Source: Pelobates cultripes
Lineage: Eukaryota; Chordata; Amphibia; Anura; Pelobatidae
DNA: 64,000 nt
Direction: 5' to 3'
Assembly: GCA_933207985.1 (NCBI GenBank)
Contig: OW240914.1
Span: 286,147,117 to 286,211,116, forward strand
The position numbers and the translations under genes were made by a program. Of this stretch, positions 1 to 12,160 are shown piece by piece (the first letter of the stretch is position 1; each line of letters starts with the position of its first letter). The notes beneath the pieces are model-generated. The model was not told the origin of the DNA and did no database searches. It was given only the letters and a program-made list of their open reading frames with translations.

Positions 1-1144
1 GTTGGATATGTTTTATTTTCACTGTTAAATTTCTTTTCATGCACATTCTTATTGATTTCCGATATGCTATGTCTGTTGTACTTTTCATGTTGTTTGGATA
101 TGTAGGAAACCGATGGAAAAAAAGTAACAGGGCATTTAGAACCACTAGGACTTCCTTGCACCTCTTGGATCACAAAGAGCAAGTGTTTCATAAGCAATCC
201 ATACATCATGCTGCCAAGGATATGTCTGCCTATTTCTGTAGAGGGGGATCAAGTTTAAAGGTGATCTATTTATTGTTGTTGTTATTGATATTTTTAGCCA
301 TGGTAATATCTTGTAGACTAGCGGCATAGTATTTACAATTGTCAACTCCACATTCCCTGAGCATAAGAATGAATATAATAAATTGAAATCCACCATTGAC
401 AGTTTCGCACACTCCTTCAGTCATATAGAGAAGTTTGCTTGCCACATACGTTAGCTAGTATGTATCTAAATTCATCCTGGATTCACTATGAAAGTATATA
501 TAATTACTACAGGAAAATTACATGTTTAAAATGTTTTTATTAATTAATAAATTATTATTTTCTGCAAATTGAAATTATCTTTTCTGTGTATGGAAACATT
601 CGAGCAATTACCTTCATAGTGACACATATATATGTTACTGCTATTTTCCACTATTCCTAACTAGTTGTTTGCTAGTCTTTAAAGTTTTAGAACAAAAATT
701 TGTAAACAGAATTTTCACCAATGTTATGATACAAAAATTGAAAAAATACATTAAATCTTTTTTTTTGATAGTATATTCAATCATCATTGGTTTATTTACT
801 GAAATATATAATTTGACAAAATATTCTCTAACTCAGCTAGAGTACCTGCTTAGCTATATTAGCCTGAATGTTGCAATTCTATTATCATTTGACTACAAAT
901 CGATATTTAGATAATAAACTCCACAGTGTTGTTTATGGAGACACCATAAACAGGTTAATGATCTGCAAAAGCCATTATTTGAGCATTATGACCCCATCCT
1001 GATTAGTAAACCTTCTACTATGGCTGCTTTCCAAATGTAGCATTAGGAATATATATCTGCATTAATAACGCTACAGGCCTGGCGCTCCTTATCAATTTGT
1101 GGTGCACTCCCTCACAACTGTACAAAACTAAAATTGAAATAAAT
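1..1144. other. AT-rich flank, no gene recognised
   Basis: No open frame here resembles a known protein; all are short and AT-rich. The only structure I see is a small perfect hairpin: TGTTTATGG at 930-938 pairs with CCATAAACA at 944-952 across a 5-base loop. Confidence 0.6.
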
Positions 1145-1372
1145 GAAAATGAAACAAATTGCTCACCTATTCTCCAGTGCCGAGGCTCCCTCGGTGCTGC
1201 TGCGACGACCTCATTGGGATGTCTTCCTGGGGACCTCCTACTTGGCCCAATCCAACATTTCTCGTAGTGGACCACTGGTGATGCGCCAACAATTCCTCCA
1301 TAGAGAATCGTTGCATTCAACGATTCTCTTTGGCAGACCATGATGGCACTGCCCATGTGAGCATGATGTCAT
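1145..1372. mobile_element. Degenerate GC-rich MITE interior
   Basis: A GC-rich island in AT-rich DNA. It contains short palindromic modules: GCCGAGGCTCCCTCGGTGC near 1180 and an inverted pair around GAGAATCG/CGATTCTC at 1304-1328. The first module resembles GCCGGGCTCCCTCGGCGC inside the complete TTAA-bounded MITE near 40.86 kb, so I read this as the eroded interior of a related element. No termini can be defined. The open frames on both strands are by-products of GC content. Confidence 0.4.
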
Positions 1373-1587
1373 GGTATGTTACATTATAAGAGTCAGGAAG
1401 TAAGATTCTCAGCTCTCATAGCCAAAGGGCTTGAAAACAGGAATTGTAGGTGGAACGCAAACAAGATAGTGCTGGAACACATATCGTCATTCCGAGAAGA
1501 TTAAGGAACCAGCTAATGGCAAACATTAAGTTTGGCCGTGGGAGGACGTGAATTTTGATGATCTCATTCAAGGAGGCGTGATCTATA

Positions 1588-1643
1588 CACTAAAACTGTT
1601 TCATTACGTTAACGTTGCTTTGATGACAATAGTGTCCCTTTAA
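1588..1643 (-). mobile_element. T2-type MITE terminus, fragment
   Basis: The stretch ending AATAGTGTCCCTTTAA at 1643 is the reverse complement of the terminal part of the complete element at 46195-46751, including the variant GTTTCATTACG...GCTTTGATGACA interior. Only one end is recognisable and the opposite end is lost. Confidence 0.5.
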
Positions 1644-2505
1644 TGTGAAAGTACAATCACGTGCACATATGGCATTCAATTGTGTATTATAAGTTGAGCA
1701 TTTTGTGCTTACTATACTCTTGTTGACATGCTGTTCTCTGTGTGTATATCTTTGCACTGTCAAAAATAAAGAATGTAGAAAAAAATAAAATATGGGGACT
1801 GATATATAGACTTGCAGATATATAGGTGTGAAAATTGTAAATATAAATCTTCTATTCATTGAGTCATTAAGAACACTTGGATAACTTATGGCCTTTGACA
1901 AACAAGTTACAGACAGGAAAACACAAAGATTAGCCACACATACAGTGATCCCTATTCAATTTATCTGCCAGAATCTACTACCTAGAAAAGGTTTATTCTT
2001 CTGTTCTATTTATTCAGTGTAGACAATTCAACATAAAACAATTGAATCATTTTATTACGTTACAAATACCAGCCTGTATACGGCTATTCAATTTATTGAG
2101 AAAAAGTCATAAATATATAATTGATAATAGAATGCCTCTTTGTGCTAGCTTACATAGAGGAAGTGAATAATGTTTTCTCATTTTGTAAATACTTGGTATT
2201 TTAATTGAACATGCAATACCCCATGATAGTAATAAAAATATTTGGCAATAAAGCATATTAAAATTGATGCTCATTTTTAAATATTTATTTAAATAATATA
2301 TGAATTTAGGGGGGTGGGAGGGATCTCCAACTCATTTATTTTAGCTATTTGATTATTTCAAACCTAAAAGTTGCAATTTCTTTGTTAGCCCTTTACAATT
2401 CACACATAGTGAAAACATTTTTTATCAGAATTTTTTTTTTCTTTTCAATCATCCCCTGGTTGTTAAAAACATAACTATTTTTTTTCTTCTAACCAACTTA
2501 AAAAA
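1644..2505. other. AT-rich, nothing recognised
   Basis: AT-rich sequence with short A and T runs and a G-rich patch near 2309-2322. No gene, RNA gene or complete repeat is recognisable. Confidence 0.5.
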
Positions 2506-2860
2506 GGGACTCTAAGCACCATAACCACTATCTAAGTAGTAAGACTGTGCTACTGGAAGCCCCTGGCACTGTTTCACTGTTAAGAGTCAATTTGTCTTCA
2601 AAAGGTTCTACACTCACCTGAATCCCCTGAGCGTCTTTGGTCCAGCCTCCCTTCACTTACACTTACACTTAGCAATATCAATTTTGTCCAGCTTTAAGCA
2701 TAATTAATTGGCTGAGGAGTGTTAGATAACTCTCAGTCAATTAAATCCATCTAGAGGTAGATGGAATTGTTATTGCTAATGCAGAAGGGGAACTTTAGCT
2801 TATCAATAACTTTAAAGATGGCCTAGACTGCAACATTATTTAATGCTGATTTTCAAAATT
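2506..2860. repeat. Possible degenerate MITE carrying the CATAACCACTA module
   Basis: After a TTAA-like left edge comes GGGACTCTAAGCACCATAACCACTA, a module that recurs with a hairpin partner at about 5.17, 5.57, 9.75, 43.63, 51.61 and 62.55 kb. The rest of the interval has small inverted segments but no clear right end, so the limits are approximate. Confidence 0.3.
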
Positions 2861-3274
2861 AGGAGTATGTTAGGAATTACTCCCAATCCCTTTCTCCCAC
2901 TAACACAAAATGCTACCAACACTACTGCCCAATGAATATTATTCAATAACCTGTTAATGTTACTGAATGCCTGACTATATGTCTATGTATTATACTGACA
3001 ATGATAGACAGGTCCTCTGAGCTAGTAAAGTGGCATACAGACAGGATATAAATATTCTACAAACCCAAACTAGCCACAGCAGAGTGTTTTAGACATGCTA
3101 GGATAATACAAAGAACTAACAAAATCTAATTTAGCTATGATTGCAACAAGGTGGTTACACTTTCTTTAACCAAGATTTTCACATTCCTTTCTTTCTATAG
3201 CAACCTCTGTAAGGCACATTGTAAAGATTTTTCTAATTTGAAAACAAAGTAGATCATTTGGAGATATCCTATGT
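2861..3274. other. Unique sequence, nothing recognised
   Basis: No coding, RNA or repeat signature recognised. Confidence 0.5.
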
Positions 3275-3738
3275 GTTACATAGTTACATAGCTGAAAAGA
3301 GACTTGCGTCCATCAAGTTCAGCCTTCCTCACATTTGTTTTTTGCTGTTGATCCAAAAGAAGGCAAAAAAAAACCCAGTTTGAAGCACTTCTAATTTTGC
3401 AACAAGCTAGGAAAAAAATTAATTCCTTCTTGACCCCAGAATGGCAGTCAGATGTATCCTTGGATCAAGCATTTATTACCCTACATTGAAAAATTATATT
3501 CTAGTAGCTGTTTGAACATATGAATGGACTCTGTTAAAACCACTTCTTCAGGCAGAGAATTCCACATCCTTATTGTTCTTACAGTGAAAAAACCTTTCCT
3601 TTGCCTTAGACGAAATCTTATTTCTTCCAGTCTAAACGCATGACCTCGTGTCCTATGTAAAGTCCGGTTTCCACACAATGGTTTGTATTGGCCCCCGAAT
3701 ATATTTGTATAATGTTATCATATCTCCTCTCAGGCGAC
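3275..3738 (-). mobile_element. LINE 3' end (CR1/L2-like), truncated
   Basis: Read on the minus strand, a 65-codon frame at 3678-3481 has the C-terminal tail pattern of CR1/L2-group reverse transcriptases: a basic stretch (RTRGHAFRLEEIRFRLRQRK), then FFTVRTIRMWNSLPEEVV, then FKQLL. A 3' untranslated region follows and ends in a tandem TACATAGT-type octamer (3275-3290 on the plus strand), like the short 3' tail repeats of CR1 elements. The 5' end is truncated near 3738, so the catalytic RT and endonuclease parts are absent. The reading is a dead 3' fragment inserted in the minus orientation. Confidence 0.75.
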
Positions 3739-4632
3739 ATTTTTGCTGACACTGGTTGGCAGAGTGTTAGAGAGTATAAAGATTTAATTCAAGGGACATG
3801 CATCACTTTAAGACAACCATCTCATTCAAAAGCTTTGCTATTTAGTGAGACACTTGTTTTATTCTGCATGCAGAAAGATCAGGTAAAGTGATAATGTTTT
3901 CATATTTACCTGCGTTTCCATGCTGGCACTTTCCATGCACCCTCCTAGGATTACACTGATATAGCCAATCAGTGTCTGATTCCTAGGAATCGTGGAAAGT
4001 TGAATTGCACATGTACAAATCAGTTGCACATGCACAGATGCAACATCTTGTGATTTTAATAATGATGTCTGAGAATGCGTCCCAGCCAGGGACACACAAT
4101 ATGCACGTTCACAGACTGCACTTCCGTCTGACAATGACTTTTACTTGCCAAACTTTTTAATCCAAACTAGGTACTAATTGTTCATCCTGTGCTTTTTGTA
4201 GTACATACTCTGATAAATTCATAGAATCGTATTCGCATCACATTATGTGAATGGCTTCAGTTGTCCTTTCATTTCTACAACTAAATTGTAGTTTCTGAGC
4301 TCATTCATTAAACCATCTTGCTTGGCGAGTTTATTAAAACTAACGTAAGATTTAATCAGCATCTTCTTGCTTACAGTTTGCCTTTTGATTTACATTGTAA
4401 CATTCTTCTTCTAGCTCAGACTTTGTCTTCTGAACGTCAGATTACATTTCTACCAGACACACATATAAAAGGGTTTATCCAAACATGCAACAATTTACAT
4501 TTTAGATTCTGCAGTTAATTTTTGCTTAATCATTACAACCAAGAAATACATATGGACAAGCAACCCCCATTTAAAACCACCACAACAACTTAAGCTTTAT
4601 AATGGGAATTAGTACTAGTAAAATAGTGCAAA
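3739..4632. other. No gene; weak hairpin-rich segment
   Basis: Positions 3905-4135 contain an imperfect hairpin (CCTAGGATTACACTGAT against ATCAGTGTCTGATTCCTAGG, about 3944-3988) and repeated TTGCACATG motifs near 4005-4031. It may be an eroded MITE, but no termini can be assigned. The rest is unremarkable AT-rich DNA. Confidence 0.4.
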
Positions 4633-4890
4633 GTGTGTGTGTGTGTGTGTGTGTGTGTGTATCTATCTGCAAGTGCAAATCTGTGTGCCTGAACCTGTGA
4701 GTTTGTGTGAATCTGAGTGTTCCCTAAGCTGTGAGTGTGAATCTGTGTGCCTGAGTTTGTGAGTTTTTTTGAATCTGAGTGTGACTGCATCTATGAGTGT
4801 GAATCTGAGTGTTTCTGAAGCTGCGAGTGTGAATCTGTGTGCCTGAATCTGCAAATGTGAACCATTGAGTGTGAATTTATGTGTGTTCAC
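4633..4890. repeat. (GT)n microsatellite grading into a degenerate minisatellite
   Basis: A perfect (GT)n run at 4634-4660 is followed by about 230 bases of diverged units of roughly 30 bases built from GTGTGAATCTGTGTGCCTGA-like and GTGAGTGTGAATCTGAGTGT-like phrases. Frames through it on either strand are artefacts. Confidence 0.85.
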
Positions 4891-5159
4891 CTTAGACATG
4901 TCATATCTGAATCTCCAGGTAATTGCAGCCACTTAAATAAAGCTTTAAATAATAATGCTGCTGGCTGTATCACAAACTGTCATGTGGCCTTTAGGTACTT
5001 AAGTTCATCTCCAAAGGATTCTTATTACTCTGAGGAAGACCAAGTTGATAGAATCAAGCTTTATGAATGATTCAGTGGTTGTCATGGAAATGTTCTTATT
5101 TGTGAAGTCAAGTTGTATCATAGTGAGCTACCTTAGACTGAATGGGAAAATTATTTCTG
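4891..5159. other. Nothing recognised
   Basis: Short unique stretch with no supported feature. Confidence 0.5.
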
Positions 5160-5610
5160 AATCACCATAACTACTACAGCTCAGTGTGGTTATGGTACAA
5201 TAAGTCTTTTGCGGCTATCTCTTTGGTTAGTATCAAAATGCTTTCAAGATGTTTGACAAAAAAATCCTGCTCCTTACCTGCAGTTTGGGTAATGGATATG
5301 TGAATTTCTGCATTAGTCATTTAGTTTTGGATGACCGTGATAGACGGGCAGCACTGGGGTTATCACAGCACTCTTAGTCAGTCATTAGTAACAAATCCTG
5401 GGGATGTTCCAGGTCATGGAAGAAAGTGACCAATCGCTCTACCCCTCTACTTCCTTTCTCGGTCTGAGACTTCCGATTGAAGCCTTCAACCAAGAAAGGA
5501 AGTAGAAGGGCAGAGTGATCAGGTATTATCCTTAAGCTAAGACAACACTTGGAACATTCTCAAACCATAACAACTTCATTAAATGAAGTTATTATGGTTA
5601 CTAGAGTAGT
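5160..5610. mobile_element. MITE-like composite with nested inverted repeats
   Basis: Three inverted pairs lie in series: CCATAACTACTACAGC against GTGTGGTTATGG at about 5165-5196; a central pair with arms CTACTTCCTTTCTCGG and AAGAAAGGAAGTAG at about 5447-5508; and CCATAACAACTTCATT against ATGAAGTTATTATGG at 5566-5599. The outer modules belong to the dispersed CATAACCACTAC hairpin family in this window. No intact transposase frame is present. Ends are approximate. Confidence 0.5.
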
Positions 5611-7108
5611 CCATTAAATTTAGTACAGTAACACCATGCCCAATTAAAGTCTGACAAAATTAATTTCATCAAAACAAGAAGTATTTGTTTTGCTAATTAA
5701 TTATGATATAAAGGCTGGGAATGTAGTAGATTTGTCACATTAACAGCACACACGGATTTATAAAACAGTCAACTGTAGAGATTAAAAACAGATATGCAAG
5801 CTTTTAGCCAAAACAGATAATTTAAAAAAAAAAAAAATCTTACTTGACTACAGTGACAGCTTGACTAATTTAGCATAAATTGTGAAATTTTCAATTCACT
5901 ACAGTTCACCATTCAGTGAATGAACATACTTTATAATAAGCTGTATTTAAACCAATATGGTACAAACTGCATACGTTGTACAACGTCAGCTAAGCCTCTC
6001 ACTGGTTAAAATCCATTCTCTTCTGTAACTCAAGTGCTTTTACAGTAAAATGCCAGGTAATTGTGTTACAGAATATTGCATACTATGCCTTTCACTGGAT
6101 GTATAGTCTTTTGTCAATGATATCCTTTAACACCGTGGACAGGATTTATAAATTAATAAACAGCTTTGCACCATCGCCTATATATAGCTTGGTGGTTTAC
6201 AATACCTTCTTCCTGGCTCGTCTTTTAATATTACGTTGCTACCTTTATCCCTGGAAAGTTCAATTCTACATAAAGCTTTTTTTTTTTTTTATAAAGCAAT
6301 ATATTTGCAATTTATATGTGGGTAGGTCTTTCATGAAATTCCATTACTCAATAGTTCAGTGTTACTAGGCACATACTGTCACTAACCACAAATTCAAAGC
6401 TACTGATTAACAAACCTGTTATGTTATGCAAACCTTGAAATAAGTCAGGTAAATCAGAATAGAGTGTACAAAAAAAAAAAAAAATGCAATTTGGAGCAAG
6501 TTTCACTCCGAAAATTTGACTTTTTTTTCTAACATCACTTGTTAATGTTAAACACAAATAAATGAAGAATATATATCTCTCTATATGTCTGTAAACATTT
6601 TGCTTTGTGAACGATTTTGATGATAGTTATTTCTTAAAGTGAGAATAGTTAGTAATTCAAAGTGAATTTTAAGTGATTTAAAAAAAAAAAAATAGAAACA
6701 CTAAAAAATACAGTTGACTTGGGAACTTTTTTTATTATTTTAATTTTATTTATTTATTTAATTTTGGCAATTTTGGCCTAAAATTTTACATAAATAAAAA
6801 AAAAGTTTTAAAATTTGAATTCCAACTGACCAAAAATAGACAAGCTGAAAAAAGTTTTCTTTGACATTTTTCGGGGGGTGGCGAATTTAGAATTACTTGT
6901 TAACATTTCTAAAAAAAAATACAGTGCTTAGGGAATAAAGCCACAGTTTAGCATCAATTTTGTGTTCTATATTGTGTATTTGTGCATGGTGGTGATTGCT
7001 AGACTGTAGCTTGCTCTTGTAGCTTACACACTTAAAATGACGATCTGCCCAACTATTGTAATATACACATTCTTCTTATTCAGCTCTCAAGTTTCAGACT
7101 TAATTAGT
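5611..7108. other. AT-rich region with A/T tracts; no gene
   Basis: Contains A/T runs at about 5824-5837, 6268-6281, 6469-6484 and 6679-6692. Positions 6630-6860 carry phrases such as GTGAGAATAGTTAGTAATTC and TTTTGGCCTAAAATTT that reappear diverged near 13.61 and 20.50-20.72 kb, so part of it is an old dispersed repeat. No coding potential is credible. Confidence 0.5.
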
Positions 7109-7140
7109 CTGCCATATTGTTGAGTGAAACAATATGGCAG
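7109..7140. other. Perfect 13-bp hairpin
   Basis: CTGCCATATTGTT (7109-7121) is the exact reverse complement of AACAATATGGCAG (7128-7140), separated by a 6-base loop. It is not part of a repeat I recognise in the window. Confidence 0.7.
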
Positions 7141-8612
7141 GTGCTTACTAACCACAGGCCTACCCTTGTGTACCTTAGTAGAATATAGATGATCTACATA
7201 CTATTGTGCAGTTTTCAAAGTGAAGCAATAACCATGTGTCGTATTTTATAGTCAACATTCAAAGAATATGCAGCAAATGTAAATGGCTACTGTAAGAGTA
7301 ACTTCTTTTTTTTGTAAGCACCTGCTCAGATCACTGTACATTTATCAATAGACCCTCTTAGAAATTCTCAGAACACTAATTGAAATTTAAATAAGCATAA
7401 AAGAATGGCGTACTGTTAATCAAGGAGGCATATGTTCAAGACAAGTATGGGCATAGATGTAATGTGTGTAGAGTTTTTTTAAGCATCTAATTGTACCATT
7501 AGTGTGTTGAGTATTTATTGAGCTGGAACCTAAATGTGGAGAAACCATAAGAGCAAAAATTAAAAAAAAAAGTAAAATATTCAGTTTGACATTTGCAATC
7601 AGAGACAAATTGAGGGGTATAAGTTGTCAGGGTCAGGTGCTCAAGCTGAGTGCTGGACAGATTATGTCTAATGATCATCCACGGTAGCAAAGTTTTCTTA
7701 ACGATAATGCAATCCAGAAGTAAAATATCCGGAAAGTTGGTACAGAAACACGAGAATGGAATGTTTTGGGAACAGGAGCACCGCAGATGCCAGACAATGA
7801 AACACGCAGCAGGCTATGTTTAGGCATAGGGGTATTAAAAAAATAAAACCACTAATTAAAACCACTAATAAACTATTAAACCACTGCTAAACCTATGTGA
7901 CACAAATAGAGCTACCCAGAACTTAGTGATAAATGTAGCGTGTGCCTTGCACCACATTAGCATAGGCGGATGCACCACAATGCACAAGCACCCAGTGTTA
8001 ATAAGGAGGCCATGGGTAGAAGATCCACATCACCATGGCACCATACCAAGAAAAGCCACGTCACATCTAACCTGGGAGCACAGCAAGCCAACTGTCCATG
8101 GGATGCGGTGCCCAAGAATACATTCAACACACAGAAATCTGACAAATGACACGTTTTGTTATAATTGATATGTTATGACCTTGAATATGAAGACAGGTTG
8201 TGGAGGGATTTAAACCTGGTAGTTGTATCTGAGCTTTTATGTGATTTCATGATAGCTTCTTTAAGCAGGGCTAGCAATACTCTGGTTGAATGACAAGCTT
8301 ATAATGGTTTGTAATGGAAGGAGCACAGTTTGTGAGGAGACAGACTGGGCAGAGATAACATTTGCATCAGGGAGTTCTCTTGTCCAAGGCTAATTACATG
8401 AAATTCACTACGGTTGCATTTTCTGTTAAAATAATAGTATAATAAATGCTGACAAGATGGCCCGTAAAATGATCAAGTTGAAGCGTTCTTTTTTGGGGTT
8501 TTATTCCTTTACAAAATTTTGCCATTAATAGATTTGTCAAAATTTAGGCAATTTCCATTTCAATTTTTTTTGCATATAACCTGACACCTATGAAGTTAAG
8601 TAGGTATCTACA

Positions 8613-8613
<1 letters not shown>
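7141..8613. other. No gene recognised
   Basis: Short frames only, none resembling a known family. No repeat ends were detected. Confidence 0.5.
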
Positions 8614-8649
<36 letters not shown>

Positions 8650-8650
8650 T
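8614..8650. repeat. (TTA)n microsatellite
   Basis: About twelve consecutive ATT/TTA trinucleotides. Confidence 0.95.
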
Positions 8651-8692
8651 TAATATACAAAATGTTGAGAGCTCATTAGAAATCCAGATGCG

Positions 8693-9065
8693 TTAAATGA
8701 CCGCTAAAGTCACCCAGGCCAATTCATCTCAATGAAGTTGTCTGGGTGCACAGGCCTTTTCCTTTGAACCCTGCAATGTAAGAAACATTGCAGTTTGTGT
8801 TAAACCCACCTCTAATGGCTCTCATATTGACAGCCACTAGAGATGTTTCTGCTGCACTGACGTGACATTGAAGCTCGTAGCAATGCTCTGAATACAATGC
8901 TTCCCTAACGGGAGGCCATCCCTCTTTGATGATGTCTCAGGAGGCGGACAGGTGAGCAGGAAAAAGGTAAGTAAAACTTTTATAATTGTTTTATGGCACA
9001 TGGGGGGACCTGTATAGAACTAGGGACTACGGGTTTGTATTCCTAATGTTATAGTGTTCATCTAA
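8693..9065 (-). mobile_element. Degenerate T2-type (Kolobok-like) MITE
   Basis: Starts at a TTAA followed by ATGACCGCTAAAGTCACCCA, a diverged form of the AGGACCACTATAGTCACCCA end. The typical modules follow in reverse order: GAAGTTGTCTGGGTGCA, CCCTGCAATGTAAGAAACAT, and TGACAGCCACTAGAG. It ends near 9051-9065 at TATAGTGTTCATCTAA. The termini are mutated, so this is an old copy. Confidence 0.55.
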
Positions 9066-10478
9066 GTGTCTGGGTGCAGTAGTCCTGTATATTTGACCAT
9101 TTAAGGTAAAATATTAAAGTAGGAGAGTATTTAAGATCTAAATTAAAATCAATACTCAGTGGCCATTTGTCTAGTGCCTGGTAGTAGTCCGTTTTGACTC
9201 CAGAACAACCAGAATTTGTTGCTGAATGGATTCACCAAGAACATTTTTTTGGCTTTGTTGACTTAGCTTCACACAATTGCTGCAAAAAGGGCCAAGTTAA
9301 CATAGGGGCTAATGGAGCTAAAGCTCTAGATAGGCCTATTGATACTTTTTACTTTCTTATTTTAGTTTCACTATTCCACACATGCTCTTGCTCTGTAATG
9401 TTGTCCCGAAAAGGGAAGTGCGAGTACTTAGAAAGAATGAGGGGTATCAAATGTATTGTGGATTAGCTAGCCATACAATATTAAATGCATTATGCTAATG
9501 ATCCTGCTGCTTCTATCTTCTGAATAGCCCAACATCCTCCTGATAGCAGTAGGCAATGTTGCATTTACCTTTTTTATTATCAGCAGCGTCCCTGCGCGGC
9601 GGCATTTCTAATACGTGTCAGGTTATATGCAAAAAAAAGGGGGAAAGGAAATTGCAATTGATTCAAAATGATGGGCAAAATTGATGATTAATAAATAGAG
9701 AGCGGTTTAACTTCTTGAAGTAAGAGTAAGCCCGGGTGCCTCCTGGCACCATAACAACTTAATTTAAGAAAGAGAGGTTTGTGATTAGTGAGAGAAAGCG
9801 CTTAAATGCAACCTTCAGTTATCCTTTTTGCTGTAAATAATGATTTTTTTATTTGAAAATTCAATTTAAAAGAAATGAATAATTTGTGTTAATTACAGAG
9901 AAAAATTGAAATAAAATTAACACAAACACACACAGATGACGAGAAAATGTAAATTGAAGTATAGCCATGGATGGAAAGGATAATATAAACGACAGAGATA
10001 GATGTGTGTTTATAGAGAGAAAGTGCAGTAATGCAGATCAATTATGTATGCTCTATACCAAAAAAAAATACATTATCTAAGCAAGAATATAAATATGGTC
10101 AATTGGCAACCACCTGGCTATTTTAACATCATCTACCTATAAGATTCTGTAATAAGGCCAATCATAATTTTCAAAACCAGACTCATAAGTGTTTGAAAAC
10201 AGTACTCCGAATCCAGGTCTGGTGCATGAGCAGGCCACTTGAGAAAAGTAATTAATTGAATGTGCTTGGCACATGCCTGTCTCAAGATATAATGTCTATT
10301 GGAAAATGGCGAATTGAACAATTTGAAACCTACGGCAGACTATTAACCACACTTGTGTCTCTCACTTTATGGTTGCTTGAGGAGAACTTAAGACAAACTA
10401 GCAGAAAGATAGTGGAGGCTACTTGAGGCATATGGGTAAAATTTGACCAATCAGAAGAAAGAGGTAAGCTTTAGATCC
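9066..10478. other. No gene; scattered repeat fragments
   Basis: A GTGCCTCCTGGCACCATAAC hairpin-family fragment lies at about 9736-9760. Positions 10131-10325 look like an old repeat: the minus strand has a short frame containing WPAHAPDLD, loosely like the C-terminal WPAQSPDLN motif of Tc1-type transposases, but with nothing else to support it. Otherwise unremarkable. Confidence 0.4.
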
Positions 10479-11681
10479 ACTGCCTTCAGGGCCGGCGCGT
10501 CCTTAGGGCGCGCGGGCTCTGGGGGCGCAATATTTCAGTGACCGGCAGGAGGGAAGCTCTCCCTCCTGCCAGGCCACCATCTCGACCCCCGGTGCGGCAG
10601 TGCTGTGATCAGGCACGGCGAGGGAGCTCTAATCTCCACCCTCTGCTCCCTCACGGGCTGCCTACTGATTCCGCGGGAGCCGGAATATGACGTCATCAGT
10701 AGGCAGCCCGCGGCATCAGTAGGCAGCCCGCAAGGGAGTAGAGGGTGGAGATTAGAGCTCCCTCGCAGCGCCTGATCACAGCACTGCCACACGCCGCTCA
10801 GCAGCCCCAGGGACAGATACATCATCCACACCAGCTCTCCAGGTAGCGAGGCTGGGTGGAAAATGTGTATTTATAAAATAATTAGTGAATGTATGTGATG
10901 TGTGTCTGTGAGTGACAGCGTGTGTGACTGAGTGTGTGTGTGTCTGAGTGACTGTGTGTGTGTGTGTGTGTGTGAGTGATTGTATGAGTGTGTGCATGTG
11001 AGTGTATGAGTGTGTCTGTCAGTGTATGATGAGTGTGTTTGTCAGTGTATGAGTGTGTGTCTGTCAAATCAGTGAGAGTATGTTGGTCTGTGTGTGACTA
11101 TCAGTGTGTCAGTCAATGAGTGTCAATCAGTGTGGGTCTGTCAGTGTCAATGAATGAGTGTGTCAGATCAATGAGTCTGTGTCTGTCAGCAACGTCTGTG
11201 TGTTTGTCATTGAGTGTGTGACTGTCAGTATGTACAGAGTGTAGTGGAGCAGAGCGCGGTACAGGAGCTTCTGTTTCCTGTACCTGGCCAGACTGACAGG
11301 AGGTGCTCACAGAGAGAGCACTCCCTGTCAGTCCGGCCGGGTACAGGAAACTGAAGCTCCTTTAGGGGATCTGCTCCGCTCGGCAATGCAACAATAGAGG
11401 TAGGAGGCACACCAGGAAGCGGAGTGTGACCACTAAAGGGGTGTGGGGTGCACCAAGGGACAGGGAGGGAATGGGAGAGAAACACCAAGAGACAGGGAAA
11501 AAAGGGGGGAGGGAAGAAGAACACTAAGGGACAGGGAAGAGAAGGGAACACTAATGGTCGGGGAGGGGAGAGGGGCTGGTTAAGAGGCACATAGGTGAAG
11601 ATTTTTTTTTTGGTGGGGGGGGCGGATAAATGCATCTTCGCCTATGTACCTAAAAATCCAAGCACCGGCCCTGACTGCCTT
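10479..11681. mobile_element. Complete non-autonomous hAT element with 8-bp target duplication
   Basis: The element proper is 10487-11673. It starts CAGGGCCGGCGC and ends GCACCGGCCCTG, giving inverted termini of the CAGGG...CCCTG form seen in hAT transposons. It is flanked by an exact 8-bp duplication, ACTGCCTT, at 10479-10486 and 11674-11681; 8-bp duplications are the hAT hallmark. Two long hairpins lie inside: arms 10596-10651/10733-10789 and arms 11246-11307/11317-11377. Between them is a degenerate (TGTGAGTG)-type tract at about 10885-11235. No transposase frame is present; the 136-codon minus-strand frame is compositional. It must have been mobilised by a transposase supplied elsewhere. 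Confidence 0.9.
10885..11235. repeat. TGTGAGTG-type simple repeat inside the hAT element
   Basis: Irregular (TG)n with GAGTG, GTCAG and TGTCTG variants. It lies between the two large hairpins of the hAT element and probably expanded within it. Confidence 0.85.
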
Positions 11682-12160
11682 TATCTACTTTGTCATCGTC
11701 CCTGGATCTGTTTACTCAACTCCCTCCAGCACTGCATCATGTCCAGTAGCGGCGGCATCACTGCTCTCTCGGTCACTGCTGCTCACAGGATATGCACTCC
11801 TAGCTATGAGTAGAGTATTATTCTTCTGGGTGCCTCCATCTTAGATTCTTTATTAAGGTGGTGCCTAGACAGAAGACCTGTTGGGACAACTCCATTAAAA
11901 ACATTAAGTAAAGAGGTCCCAGGGTCCAAAAATGGTTGGGGGCATAAGGGTACTTACATGCATGGACCACTTTTAGCTGACGGATCCATGTGGTAACAAA
12001 TTCGCGTTAATGTGTAGTCTCCTAAGGTACATTTCTTTGTTCAAAGTTCATTTATGCTGCAATTAAATTTAGTCCATAAAAGAATAAATGTTCCCTTTTG
12101 TAGTCATCATGGACTATAAAGAATGTATGCTAACATAAAATGTATTTTTTGTATGTCTTT
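11682..12160. other. Nothing recognised
   Basis: Unique sequence between the hAT element and the Penelope-like fragment; no supported feature. Confidence 0.5.

Noticed and set aside
4590..4932. Overlapping His/Thr-rich frames
   Set aside because: They translate the (GT)n and derived minisatellite.
10133..10321. Minus-strand WPAHAPDLD motif as a Tc1-type transposase
   Set aside because: Only nine residues resemble the family; no DDE block or TA-flanked inverted ends were found.
11225..11635. 136-codon minus-strand frame
   Set aside because: Lies inside the non-autonomous hAT element across its hairpin and purine-rich tract; low-complexity Pro/Leu/Phe content.
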